From the NCBI GenBank assembly GCA_046348365.1, contig JAXMEL010000001.1, positions 496,001-560,000 of the forward strand: a stretch of 64,000 nucleotides of DNA, read 5' to 3'. Within the stretch, counting starts at the first letter, position 1. The number at the start of each line of letters is the position of its first letter. Shown piece after piece: positions 24,181 to 32,433 of this stretch. A program made the translations under genes and the position numbers. This stretch comes from JAEUPI01 sp046348365. GTDB taxonomy: Bacteria > Pseudomonadota > Gammaproteobacteria > Burkholderiales > Burkholderiaceae_C. The notes below the pieces were generated by a model. The model saw only the letters and a program-made list of their open reading frames with translations, searched no databases and had not been told where the DNA came from.

Positions 24181-25136
24181 CCGGGGTGGAGCGCATCTTC
24201 GTCAGCGTGGCCGCGTACAGCGACCCGATGTTGCCGTTCACGCTGGCCAGCGCGCGCTCGCAGGCGGCAGACCCGTCGCGCCTGTACATCGGCGTGGTCG
24301 AGCAGGCGACGCCGGGAGACGGCTACCGGCCGCTCGACGAATGGTCGCACATGCATGTGCGCTTCACGCGTGTGCCGGCGCTCGAATCGCGGGGGCCGTG
24401 CTGGGCACGTGCGCTCGCGATGGCGCTGTACCAGGGCGAAGAGTGGTACCTGCAGATCGACTCGCACATGTGGTTCGAGCCCGGTTGGGACGATCGGCTG
24501 ATCCGCTGGGCCAAGCGGTGCGCCACGACGAACCCGCGCACGATTCTCACGTGCTACCCCAATCCGTTCATCTTCCGAGACGGCCACCCGGTGGCGCAGG
24601 GAGTGACGAATCGGGTCCTGGCCTCGGTGGTGCGCGGCGACTGCCAGTTTGCACCCGACAACCCGGTGCTGATGTTCGAGGGCGTGGGCGTCGAGGTCGA
24701 CGAGCCGGTGCCCGGCTTCCATGTGGCGGGCGGCTGCCTGTTCGCGCCCGGCCGCCTGGTCGACGACGTGCCGTACGACCCGCGGTTCTACTTTCACGGC
24801 GAGGAGCAGGCATTCGCGCTGCGCGCGTGGACGCATGGCTGGGACATTCACCACATCCCGGGCATGCCGCTCTACCACCTCTACACCCAGCCCGGCACGC
24901 AGCCGCGCGCGATGCACTGGTCGCCCGAGCAGGACCAGCAGCGCTCGGTGCGCTCGGCGCAGCTGGAGGCGCTGGCCCGGTCGCGGCTGGAGGCGTTGGT
25001 GTCAGATCGCGCCGACCTCGGCGCCTACGGGCTGGGCCGCGTGCGAAGCCTGGCCGACTACGCTGCCTTCAGCGGCATCGACTACACCGCGCGATCGTTG
25101 GCGCCCATCGCACGCAAGGCGCGCTTCGGCTACTGA
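24177..25136 (+). CDS. Glycosyltransferase of the GlcNAc / Skp1-GnT type
   Basis: A 319-residue transferase of the PF11397 group, named for the cytoplasmic GlcNAc transferase of Dictyostelium Skp1. Landmarks are RIFVSVAAYSDPMLPFTLASA, SRGPCWARALAMALYQGEEWYLQ with the metal-binding DSHMWF, VPGFHVAGGCLFAPGRLV and FYFHGEEQAFALRAWTHGWD. The first DxH-type motif is IDSHM near residue 99. There is no signal peptide or membrane helix, so it acts in the cytoplasm. The GTG start overlaps the methyltransferase stop. The acceptor, protein or lipid, is unknown. Confidence 0.82.
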   Translation: MTGVERIFVSVAAYSDPMLPFTLASARSQAADPSRLYIGVVEQATPGDGYRPLDEWSHMHVRFTRVPALESRGPCWARALAMALYQGEEWYLQIDSHMWFEPGWDDRLIRWAKRCATTNPRTILTCYPNPFIFRDGHPVAQGVTNRVLASVVRGDCQFAPDNPVLMFEGVGVEVDEPVPGFHVAGGCLFAPGRLVDDVPYDPRFYFHGEEQAFALRAWTHGWDIHHIPGMPLYHLYTQPGTQPRAMHWSPEQDQQRSVRSAQLEALARSRLEALVSDRADLGAYGLGRVRSLADYAAFSGIDYTARSLAPIARKARFGY

Positions 25137-25137
25137 A

Positions 25138-26886
25138 TCAGCCCCCGGCGCCGATCAGGCGCCGCAGCGTCTCGAGCGTGTCGGCCTCGTGCAGCGGCTT
25201 GTCGTCGCGGATGCGCAGCATGCGCGGGAAGCGCACCGCGATGCCGCTCTTGTGCCGCGTGCTGGGCTGGATGCCCTCGAAGCCGAGCTCGAACACCAGC
25301 GTCGGCTTCACCGCGCGCACGGGGCCGAACTTCTCGAGCGTGGTGGCGCGGATGGTGCGGTCCACGCGCGCGAACTCCTCGTCGGTGAGCCCCGAGTAGG
25401 CCTTGGCGAACGGCACCAGCGCGAGCGCGCCGGCAGCCACGTCGGCCATCGGCTCGCGCCGCGCGATGGCCTCGACCACCGCGTCGGCCTCGGCCGCGCC
25501 GGCCGGCGTGCGGCTCCACACCGCGAAGGTGTAGTCGGTGTACACGCCGGCGCGCCGGCCGTGGCCGGCCTGCGCGTAGATGAGCACGGCGTCGACCGCC
25601 ATCGGCTCGATCTTCCACTTCCACCACGTGCCCTCGGCTTTGGTGCGGCCGCTGCCGTAGGCTGCGTCGCGGTGCTTCAGCATGAAGCCCTCGACGCCGC
25701 GCTCGCGCGAGCGTGCGCGCAGCGCGGCATAGGCGGGCCAATCAGCGGCATCGACCAGCGGCGAGATCGCCACCGCATGCGGCGCGAGCCGCGCCTCGAG
25801 CCGCGCGCGCCGCTCGGCCTGCGGCAGCGCGCGGATGTCGCGGCCTTCGTCTTCCAGCAGATCGAAGGCCACGAATCGCACCGGCGCTTCGGCCAGCAGC
25901 TTGGCGCCGAGCGTCTTGCGGTTCAGGCGCCGCTGCAGTTGCGCGAACGGCGCCGGCTGCGTGGCACCCTCGGGCCACACCAGCAGCTCGCCATCGAGCA
26001 CGGTGCCGTCGGGCAGCGCGGCGAGCGGCTTCACCGCGTCGGGGAAGGCTTCGCTCACCAGCTCCTCGCCGCGCGACCACAGCCACACGCGGCCCGCGCG
26101 CTTGACGGCCTGCGCGCGGATGCCGTCGTACTTCCATTCGACGAGCCACTCGCTGCTCGCGCCGAGCCGTTGCTCGAAGCTCGCCGCCTGCACATCGAGC
26201 GCATGCGCGAGGAAGAACGGATACGGCTGGCCACCCGCAGCTACGCCGCCCTGCTCCGCCGGCGCATCGGCCGCAGCGATCAGCGCCGCGAAGCGCTCGG
26301 CGCTGGGCGCGGTGCGCGCGTCGGTGTAGCCCATCATGCGCTGCGCCACGAGCTTGGCGTCGAGCCCCGCGGCGAGCGCGAGCGCGCGCTGCACCAGCAG
26401 CTTGCTCACGCCGACGCGAAAGCCGCCGCCGATGAGCTTGACGAGCAAGAACGCGCGCGGCCCGTCGAGCGCGCGCCACCAGCCGCGCAGCGCCTCGGCC
26501 TGCGCCTCGGGCGGCTGGCCGCGCAGCGGCAGCAGGCGCCGCTCGATCCACGCGGCGAGGCCGGCATCGGCGCCGTCTTGCACGTCGGCCACCGACGATT
26601 GCGGCAACGACTGCGGCATGATGTGTGCGATCGTCTCGGCAAGATCGCCCACGGCCTGGTAGCAGGCGTCGAACAACCAGTCGGGCAGCTCCGCGACGTC
26701 GCAGGCGGTGCGGCGCAGCAGCGCGGTGGGCACGCTCTGGCGCGGCTTGCCGCCGGCCAGAAAGTACGCGGCCCACGCCGCATCGGCCGCCGGCGCCGAT
26801 GCGAAGTAGCGCCGCATCGCCTCCACCTTGTGTGCGGTGGCGGTGCTCGCGTCGAGCTCGGCGTAGAGCGCGGCGAAGGCCTTCAT
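25138..26886 (-). CDS. ATP-dependent DNA ligase (LigB/LigC repair type)
   Basis: A 582-residue DNA ligase. The nucleotidyl-lysine motif EWKYDGIRAQ places the adenylated Lys at 252. Downstream motifs include DGELLVW, FVAFDLL, EGFMLKHRDA and the motif V region WWKWKI. The N-terminal 200 residues form the DNA-binding domain. This is the ligase associated in many proteobacteria with an MBL-fold exonuclease and resistance to cross-links such as cisplatin. Here the exonuclease gene precedes it with a four-base overlap. The usual DEXH helicase and phosphoesterase of that cluster are not beside it. Confidence 0.92.
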   Translation of the reverse strand: MKAFAALYAELDASTATAHKVEAMRRYFASAPAADAAWAAYFLAGGKPRQSVPTALLRRTACDVAELPDWLFDACYQAVGDLAETIAHIMPQSLPQSSVADVQDGADAGLAAWIERRLLPLRGQPPEAQAEALRGWWRALDGPRAFLLVKLIGGGFRVGVSKLLVQRALALAAGLDAKLVAQRMMGYTDARTAPSAERFAALIAAADAPAEQGGVAAGGQPYPFFLAHALDVQAASFEQRLGASSEWLVEWKYDGIRAQAVKRAGRVWLWSRGEELVSEAFPDAVKPLAALPDGTVLDGELLVWPEGATQPAPFAQLQRRLNRKTLGAKLLAEAPVRFVAFDLLEDEGRDIRALPQAERRARLEARLAPHAVAISPLVDAADWPAYAALRARSRERGVEGFMLKHRDAAYGSGRTKAEGTWWKWKIEPMAVDAVLIYAQAGHGRRAGVYTDYTFAVWSRTPAGAAEADAVVEAIARREPMADVAAGALALVPFAKAYSGLTDEEFARVDRTIRATTLEKFGPVRAVKPTLVFELGFEGIQPSTRHKSGIAVRFPRMLRIRDDKPLHEADTLETLRRLIGAGG

Positions 26887-27968
26887 GCGCCGGCCTCGCC
26901 TGAGCTTGCCGGCGCAGCTTCGGCGTCGAGCGCGTCGTCGCCGTAGCTCGTGGCGAAGCTGCCCGCGCGCAGGCCCTGCTCGCCGAGCCAGCGCACCATC
27001 ACCGCTTCGTAGCCGTGCGTGACGATCACGCGCTCGGCGCCGGTGGCGGTGATCGCACGCTGCAGGCCCGGCCAGTCGGCATGGTCGCTGAGCACGAAGC
27101 CGCGGTCCACGCCCTGCCTTCGCCGCGCGCCGCGCAGGCGCATCCAGCCGCTGGCGAAGGCATCGCTCGCGTCGTCGCCGAGGCGCCGCGCCCACGCGCT
27201 GCCGTGCACCGATGGCGGCGCGATGGCGATGCAGCGGCGCAGCTCGTCGTGCGTGAGCGCGTCGATCGGCTGCGTGGCGGGCAGCGCCACGCCGGCGGCG
27301 CGGTAGGCCTCGTTGAGCGGCCCCACCGCGCCGTGCGCCACGATGGGGCCGATCGATGCATCGAGCCCCGCCAGCAGCCGCTGCGCCTTGCCGAAGCTGT
27401 AGCCCATGAGCAGGCTCGCGCGGCCGGCCTCGGCGTTGGCGCGCCACCAGGCGTTGATGTCGGCCCGCACGCTGGCCTGCGCGGCCCAGCGGTAGATCGG
27501 CAGGCCGAAGGTGGATTCGGTGATGAAGCAGTGGCAGCGCACCGGCTCGAACGGCGCGCAGGTGGCGTTGGCGTCGTCGTGCACGCCGCTCACGAAGTAG
27601 TCGCCCGAGGCCACCCACACGCGGCCGCGATGCGCCACGCGCACCTGCGCCGAGCCGAGCACGTGGCCGGCCGGATGCAGGCTCACGCGCACGCCATGGA
27701 TGTCGACAACCTCGCCGTAGGCCACGCCCTGCAGCGCGATGCCGGCACCGAGCCGCGCGCGCAGCACGCCGGCGCTGACGGCGGTGGCCAGATACGCACC
27801 GTGGCCGGCGCGCGCATGGTCGGCGTGGGCGTGCGTGACCACCGCACGCGCCACCGGGCGCCAGGGATCGATGTGAAAGTCGCCCGCCGGGCAGTACAGC
27901 CCCTCGGGGCGCAGCACGATCAGGTCGTCGGCGTCGCCGGCTTGCGGATCGGGGTCGGCGTCGGCCAT
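26883..27968 (-). CDS. Ligase-associated DNA exonuclease, MBL/beta-CASP fold
   Basis: A 361-residue metallo-beta-lactamase-fold nuclease of the ligase-associated exonuclease family. The metal site is VVTHAHADHARAGH, with further ligands in LHPAGHVLGSAQVRV, WVASGDYF and the C-terminal VLSDHADWPGL and VTHGYEAVMV. These are the elements of the beta-CASP group, which includes SNM1/Artemis. It would process DNA ends for the ligase encoded immediately after it. The ATG at 27968 is followed by an acidic leader. It is divergent from the NTF2-like gene, with a 54-bp gap. Confidence 0.9.
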   Translation of the reverse strand: MADADPDPQAGDADDLIVLRPEGLYCPAGDFHIDPWRPVARAVVTHAHADHARAGHGAYLATAVSAGVLRARLGAGIALQGVAYGEVVDIHGVRVSLHPAGHVLGSAQVRVAHRGRVWVASGDYFVSGVHDDANATCAPFEPVRCHCFITESTFGLPIYRWAAQASVRADINAWWRANAEAGRASLLMGYSFGKAQRLLAGLDASIGPIVAHGAVGPLNEAYRAAGVALPATQPIDALTHDELRRCIAIAPPSVHGSAWARRLGDDASDAFASGWMRLRGARRRQGVDRGFVLSDHADWPGLQRAITATGAERVIVTHGYEAVMVRWLGEQGLRAGSFATSYGDDALDAEAAPASSGEAGA

Positions 27969-28022
27969 GATGGGCAGTGTGGCGCAACTCGGCGCCGCAT
28001 ACGCAAGCCGAAGGAGTCTGCC

Positions 28023-28421
28023 GTGAGCCACATCGTGCTGAAGACCTGGCACCACCTGCTGCGCGAGCGCAATGCCGCCGCGCTGCCCGCGCTGCTCGCC
28101 GAAGACGCCGTGTTCCACTCGCCGGTGGTGCACACGCCGCAGCGCGGCCGCGCGATCACCGCGGCCTACCTCGCCGCGGCGCTGAAGGTGCTGGGCAACG
28201 ACAAGTTCCGCTACGTGCGCGAGATCGTCGGCTCGCACGACGCGGTGCTCGAGTTCGAGACCGAGATCGACGGCATCGTGCTCAACGGCGTCGACCTGAT
28301 CCGCTGGAACGACCAGAACCTGATCACCGACTTCAAGGTCATGGTGCGGCCGCTGAAGGCGATCAACCTGCTGCACCAGCTGATGGCGGCGCAGCTGCAG
28401 GCCGGCAAACCGGCGAGCTGA
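28023..28421 (+). CDS. NTF2-like (SnoaL-type) fold protein
   Basis: A 132-residue protein with the nuclear transport factor 2-like fold. It starts with the helix IVLKTWHHLLRERNAAALPALLAEDAVFHSPVV. Strands FRYVREIVGSHDAVLEFETEI and LNGVDLIRWNDQNLITDFKVMVRP follow. Members are small enzymes or ligand binders; no catalytic residues can be named. The GTG start has GAAGGAG eight bases upstream. Confidence 0.82.
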   Translation: MSHIVLKTWHHLLRERNAAALPALLAEDAVFHSPVVHTPQRGRAITAAYLAAALKVLGNDKFRYVREIVGSHDAVLEFETEIDGIVLNGVDLIRWNDQNLITDFKVMVRPLKAINLLHQLMAAQLQAGKPAS

Positions 28422-28442
28422 GCGCCGCGCGACAATTGTGGG

Positions 28443-28754
28443 ATGAACCTGATCGCCGTCTACACCACGGTGGCCAACGCCGACGATGCCACGCGCATCG
28501 CGCAAAGCGCCATCGAGCGCCAGCTCGCGGCCTGCGTGCAGATCGCCGCGGTGGAAAGCGTGTTCCGCTGGGACGGCATCGTGCAGCAGCAGCCGGAGCT
28601 GCGGCTGATGTTCAAGACCACCGCCGCGCACTACGAGCGGCTGCAGGCCATGATCCTCGAGCTGCACCCGTATGAGCTGCCGGCCGTGTACGCGCTGCCG
28701 GTGGAGCAGGCGCACGCGCCCTACGCCAGCTGGGTGAAGGCCAACACGCGATGA
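28443..28754 (+). CDS. cutA: Divalent-cation tolerance protein CutA
   Basis: A 103-residue trimeric cytosolic protein of the CutA1 family, linked to divalent-metal tolerance. The sequence follows the family closely: VYTTVANADDATRIAQSAIE, RQLAACVQIAAVESVFRWDG, MFKTTAAHYERLQAMILELH and PYELPAVYALPVEQAHAPYA. Length and all blocks are standard. The stop overlaps the start of the following membrane methyltransferase gene (ATGA). Confidence 0.95.
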   Translation: MNLIAVYTTVANADDATRIAQSAIERQLAACVQIAAVESVFRWDGIVQQQPELRLMFKTTAAHYERLQAMILELHPYELPAVYALPVEQAHAPYASWVKANTR

Positions 28755-29218
28755 GCGTGGCGTGGCTGGAGCACCGCGTTCCGCCGCCCCTGGTGGGGCT
28801 CGCCATCGCGGCCGCGATGTGGCCGCTCGCGAAGCTGCTGCCGCGCGTGATCACGCTCGGCGGCTGGCACCGCGCCATCGCGCTCGCCGTGGCCGCGACC
28901 GGGCTCGCGCTCGCTGGCGCGGCGGTGATCGAGTTCCGCCGCGCGCACACCACCGTGAACCCGCTGCGGCCCGCACGCGCGACGGTGCTGGTCAGCGGCG
29001 GCGTGTTCCGCCTCAGCCGCAACCCCATGTACGCCGGCTTGATGCTGGCACTGCTGGCCTGGGCGCTGTGGCTCGCCTCGCCGCTGGCGCTGGCCGGGCC
29101 GGTGGCCTTCGTCGCGTACATCGACCGCTTTCAGATCCGGCCCGAGGAGCGCGCGCTGGCGGCCCGGTTCGGTGCAGACTTCGAAAACTACCGCGCCCGC
29201 GTGCGGCGCTGGCTGTGA
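28751..29218 (+). CDS. Isoprenylcysteine carboxyl methyltransferase-family membrane protein
   Basis: A 155-residue membrane protein of the ICMT/PEMT-like family. It has four hydrophobic segments and the cofactor-binding motif VSGGVFRLSRNPMYAGLML. A C-terminal block RPEERALAARFGADFENYRARVRRW follows. Bacterial members methylate small molecules or lipids, and the substrate is unknown. Translationally coupled to cutA by a four-base overlap. Confidence 0.87.
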   Translation: MSVAWLEHRVPPPLVGLAIAAAMWPLAKLLPRVITLGGWHRAIALAVAATGLALAGAAVIEFRRAHTTVNPLRPARATVLVSGGVFRLSRNPMYAGLMLALLAWALWLASPLALAGPVAFVAYIDRFQIRPEERALAARFGADFENYRARVRRWL

Positions 29219-29225
29219 GGAACAC

Positions 29226-29564
29226 ATGACGAAGAGCATCCTGGCTTGCCGCCTGCTGGTGGCCGCGCTCGGCATCGCCGCCGGCGCAGCGGCGATGGCC
29301 GCCGACAACTGCGACGCGGTGCGCGCCGACATCGACAAGAAGATCCGCGCCTCGGGCGTCACGGTGTTCACGCTCGAGGTGATCGACGCCGCTGCAGCTG
29401 CGCCGGGCAAGGCGGCAGGCAAGGTGGTGGGCAATTGCGCAGGCGGCAGCCGCAGCATCGTCTACCGACGCGACGCCGCGCCGGCCGCAGCGGCCGCGGC
29501 GCCGGTGATCACCGAATGCAAGGACGGCTCGACGCCGGTGAACGGCCGCTGCCCGAAGAAGTGA
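29226..29564 (+). CDS. DUF1161 secreted protein
   Basis: A 112-residue exported protein. The signal peptide ends AAAMAADN. The mature domain CDAVRADIDKKIRASGVTVF, followed by TLEVIDA and KVVGNCAGGSRSIVYRR, matches the DUF1161 family of small periplasmic proteins. The C-terminal extension repeats Ala and adds ITECKDGSTPVNGRCPKK, with two further cysteines. Function unknown. It starts seven bases after the methyltransferase stop. Confidence 0.82.
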   Translation: MTKSILACRLLVAALGIAAGAAAMAADNCDAVRADIDKKIRASGVTVFTLEVIDAAAAAPGKAAGKVVGNCAGGSRSIVYRRDAAPAAAAAAPVITECKDGSTPVNGRCPKK

Positions 29565-29657
29565 CGCCGGCGGCGACCGCGATCGTCGTCTCGCTGCTGC
29601 TCGCCACGCTGTACGATCGAAGGGCCGCAGCAAGCGCATCGTCCACAGGAGCCCCGC

Positions 29658-29816
29658 ATGACCAGCCGCCGCATCGGCGCCCTCGTTCTCATCGTGCTCG
29701 GCGTGCTGTTCCTGCTCGCCAACCATGGCGTGATCCCGCGCGTGGGCTACCTGTTCGCACAGTGGTGGCCGCTGGTGCTGATCGTCGTGGGCCTGGGGCT
29801 GTGGGTCCGCAAGTAG
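29658..29816 (+). CDS. Small two-helix membrane protein (DUF5668-like)
   Basis: A 52-residue protein read directly from the bases: MTSRRIGALVLIVLGVLFLL, then a short loop with NHGVIPR, then WWPLVLIVVGLGLWVRK and a TAG stop. The two helices with a central FAQWWPL match the small LiaI/LiaF-like transmembrane domain family (DUF5668). CACAGGAG precedes the ATG. Likely an inner-membrane protein of unknown role. Confidence 0.75.
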   Translation: MTSRRIGALVLIVLGVLFLLANHGVIPRVGYLFAQWWPLVLIVVGLGLWVRK

Positions 29817-29829
29817 CGGCCGCGCACGC

Positions 29830-30441
29830 ATGGCGCTCGACACCTACATCATCTACCTGATCGCGGCGATCGGGCTGTCGCTGTCGCCGGGGCCTAACGG
29901 CCTTCTCGCGCTGACGCACGGTGCGCTGCACGGCAGCGGCCGCGCGCTGTACACGATCTCGGGCGGCGCGCTCGGCTTCGTGACGGTGATCGCCCTCTCG
30001 ATGTTCGGCATCGGCGCGCTGCTGCAGGCCTCGCTGGCGTGGCTGATGGTGCTCAAGTGGGCCGGCGGCGCCTACCTCGTGTGGCTGGGCATCCAGGTGT
30101 GGCGCTCGCCGCCGATCGGCGTGGAGTTCGACGCCGAGGTTCCGGCGCAGAGCGCGGCGTCGATGTTCCGCCAGGGCCTGCTGTCGGCGCTCACCAACCC
30201 GAAGGCGCTGCTGTTCTTCGCCGCCTTCCTGCCGCAGTTCATCGACCCGGCGCGCTCGCTGCTGGTGCAGTTCGCGCTGATGGCGGGCACGTTCGCGGTG
30301 ATCGAGATCGCCACCGAGATGCTGATCGCCGGCATGGCGCAGCGCATCAGCCCGTGGCTGCAGCGCGTGGGCCGGCGCTTCAACAAGGCCTGCGGCGGCC
30401 TGTTCATCGCCATCGGCGTGGCGCTGCCGCTGCGCAGCTGA
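29830..30441 (+). CDS. LysE/RhtB family exporter
   Basis: A 203-residue exporter with the standard N-terminus YLIAAIGLSLSPGPNGLLAL, the middle VLKWAGGAYLVWLGIQVWR and SALTNPKALLFFAAFLPQFI. About six membrane segments. The length is normal. Substrate unknown; the family exports amino acids. It lies 13 bp after the small two-helix gene. Confidence 0.9.
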   Translation: MALDTYIIYLIAAIGLSLSPGPNGLLALTHGALHGSGRALYTISGGALGFVTVIALSMFGIGALLQASLAWLMVLKWAGGAYLVWLGIQVWRSPPIGVEFDAEVPAQSAASMFRQGLLSALTNPKALLFFAAFLPQFIDPARSLLVQFALMAGTFAVIEIATEMLIAGMAQRISPWLQRVGRRFNKACGGLFIAIGVALPLRS

Positions 30442-30450
30442 AGCGCCGCG

Positions 30451-30921
30451 ATGAGCGCGCTGCACATCGCCCTCGAAAGCGCCGCCCAGCCCGAGGTGGT
30501 GCGCCTGATCGGCGCGCTCGACGCCTACCAGCAGCCGCTGTATCCGCCCGAGAGCCACCACGGCATCGACCTCGAGGCGCTCGGCCGCAGCAACGTGCTG
30601 TTCGCGGTGGCACGCGCCGCCACGCGCCAGGCCGTGGGCTGCGGCGCCATCGTGCTCGGCGCCGACTGCGGCGAGCTCAAGCGCATGTGGGTCAACCCCG
30701 ACTACCGCGGCCAGGGCATCGGCCGCGCGGTGCTCGACTTCCTGGAGCGCGAGGCCGCTCGGCGCGGCTGCCGCGCGTTCGTGCTCGAAACCGGCCATCT
30801 GCAGGCCGAGGCGCTGGCGCTGTACGAGCACGCCGGCTACGTGCGCTGCGGCGCGTTCGGCGACTACGTGGACGACCCGCACAGCGTGTTCATGCGCAAG
30901 TCGGTGGCCAAGAAGGTGTGA
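30451..30921 (+). CDS. GNAT family N-acetyltransferase
   Basis: A 156-residue acetyltransferase. The acetyl-CoA site is the strand ELKRMWVNPDYRG followed by QGIGRAVLDFLEREAARRG (residues 78-105). RAFVLETGHLQAEALALYEH and AGYVRCGAFGDYVDDPHSVF close the fold. This is a typical small-molecule GNAT with the ...ETG...A..LYE..GY pattern. Its TGA overlaps the GTG of the next GNAT gene, so the two form a unit. Confidence 0.9.
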   Translation: MSALHIALESAAQPEVVRLIGALDAYQQPLYPPESHHGIDLEALGRSNVLFAVARAATRQAVGCGAIVLGADCGELKRMWVNPDYRGQGIGRAVLDFLEREAARRGCRAFVLETGHLQAEALALYEHAGYVRCGAFGDYVDDPHSVFMRKSVAKKV

Positions 30922-31889
30922 CGACCCGCCCGATGCGCACGCTGGCCTTCCCCGCCGGCACGCTGGAGCCGCAGGTGGCCGCGCATGCCGACGAGATGTT
31001 CGCCGTGCTGAGCGACCCGGCGATCTACGCCTACGAGCACGAGCCGCCGGCATCGGTGGAAGCGCTGCGCTGGCGCTACGAGCGGATGGAGGCGCGCGGC
31101 TCGCCCGACGGCCGCGAGGGCTGGCTCAACTGGGTGCTGCGCCTGCCCGACGGCCGCGCCGCCGGCTACCTGCAGGCCACCACCTACGAGGGCGGCCGCG
31201 CCGACATCGCCTACGTGCTCGCCAGCGCGCACTGGGGCCGTGGCCTCGCCGCGCAGGCGGTGCAGGCGATGATCGACGAGCTGATGGTGCACCACGGCGT
31301 CAGCGCGCTGAGCGCGATCCTCAAACGTGCCAATGGCCGCTCGCTGACGCTGCTGCAGCGGCTCGGCTTCGCGGCGGCGAGCGAGGCCGAGCACCGGCTG
31401 CGCCGGATCGAGCCCGACGAGTGGCTGATGCTGCGCAGCGCCGCGCCCGATGCGCTCGCGCTGCGCATGCTGCTGCCGCAGGATCTCGCGCCCGCGCTCG
31501 CGCTGTGGCGCGCCACGCCCGGCGTGGGGCTGAGCGATGCCGACGAGCCGGCGGCGCTCGAACGCTACTTGGCGCGCAACCCGGGCTGCAGCGTCGCCGC
31601 CACCCGCGGCATGCAGCTCGTGGGCACGCTGCTCGCTGGGCACGACGGCCGGCGCGCCCTGATCCACCACCTGGTCGTGGCCGAGAGCGAGCGCCGCGCG
31701 GGCCTGGCGCGCGCGCTGCTCGATCGCGCGCTGGCCGCGCTGCGCGGCGCCGGCATCGGCAAGTGCCATGTGATGGTGTTCGCCGACAACGCCGCCGGCC
31801 TGGCCTTCTGGCGCGCGGCGGGCGCGGCGCATCGCAGCGAGCTGGTGCTGCATTCGATCGCCACCGCGCCTGCGCGCATGCGTCGATAG
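30918..31889 (+). CDS. Tandem double-GNAT acetyltransferase
   Basis: A 323-residue protein made of two GNAT domains. Domain 1 (residues 5-180) has the RimJ-like pattern IYAYEHEPPASVEALRWRYE, with the acetyl-CoA loop VLASAHWGRGLAAQAVQAMI and LTLLQRLGFAAASE. Domain 2 (185-315) has LIHHLVVAESERRAGLARAL and MVFADNAAGLAFWRAAGA. Both CoA sites look intact. The start may be the GTG at 30918, overlapping the previous stop, or the ATG at 30933. The fusion suggests two acetylations or an internal pseudo-dimer. Confidence 0.82.
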   Translation: MTTRPMRTLAFPAGTLEPQVAAHADEMFAVLSDPAIYAYEHEPPASVEALRWRYERMEARGSPDGREGWLNWVLRLPDGRAAGYLQATTYEGGRADIAYVLASAHWGRGLAAQAVQAMIDELMVHHGVSALSAILKRANGRSLTLLQRLGFAAASEAEHRLRRIEPDEWLMLRSAAPDALALRMLLPQDLAPALALWRATPGVGLSDADEPAALERYLARNPGCSVAATRGMQLVGTLLAGHDGRRALIHHLVVAESERRAGLARALLDRALAALRGAGIGKCHVMVFADNAAGLAFWRAAGAAHRSELVLHSIATAPARMRR

Positions 31890-31901
31890 AATCGCAGCGT
31901 C

Positions 31902-32285
31902 ATGCGAACCCTGCGCGCCCATCGCCGTATCGCGACCTCGATCGCAACCCTCGCCATGCTGTGGGCCGCGCTCGCGCCGGCGCTGTCGCATGCGCTGGGC
32001 GACCGCGTCGGCGCGGCCTGGGTCGAGATCTGCACGACCCAGGGCTCGCGCTGGATGCCGAGCGGCGGCGAGCGCGAGCCGCTGGCGCCGGGCGCGGGCC
32101 TGGTCTTCGAACACTGCCCGGTGTGCTCGATCCACACGCCGACCCTGGGCGCGCCACCCGGCGCGGTAGTCACCGGGCTCGTGGCCGCGGCGCGCGAGGC
32201 CTTGTCGCACGCTCGGCCGGCCGCGCCGCGCGCGCGGCTCGACCGGTCCGGCGTGCAGGCGCGGGCGCCGCCCGCGCGCGCCTGA
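31902..32285 (+). CDS. DUF2946 family protein
   Basis: A 127-residue exported or membrane-anchored protein with an N-terminal hydrophobic segment (IATSIATLAMLWAALAPALS). The DUF2946 pattern follows: EICTTQGSRWM and FEHCPVCSIHTP. The CTxxG and CPxC cysteines with a His could bind a metal. DUF2946 genes are often found with copper-handling genes, and a copper chaperone gene of the PCu(A)C type lies 148 bp downstream here. The C-terminus is Arg/Ala/Pro-rich and poorly conserved. Confidence 0.78.
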   Translation: MRTLRAHRRIATSIATLAMLWAALAPALSHALGDRVGAAWVEICTTQGSRWMPSGGEREPLAPGAGLVFEHCPVCSIHTPTLGAPPGAVVTGLVAAAREALSHARPAAPRARLDRSGVQARAPPARA

Positions 32286-32433
32286 TGCGCTGAGCGCGCG
32301 GTGCGGCAGCGGGCGAACCGGCCCGCGCACGCGCGTTGCGACGCACACACCTATCGACAGCGCGCGACGCGCATCGTGTCGGCGGCGCCGATCCGTCATC
32401 CGTTTTCTTTTCCGAGTTCGACAAGGAGTTCTC

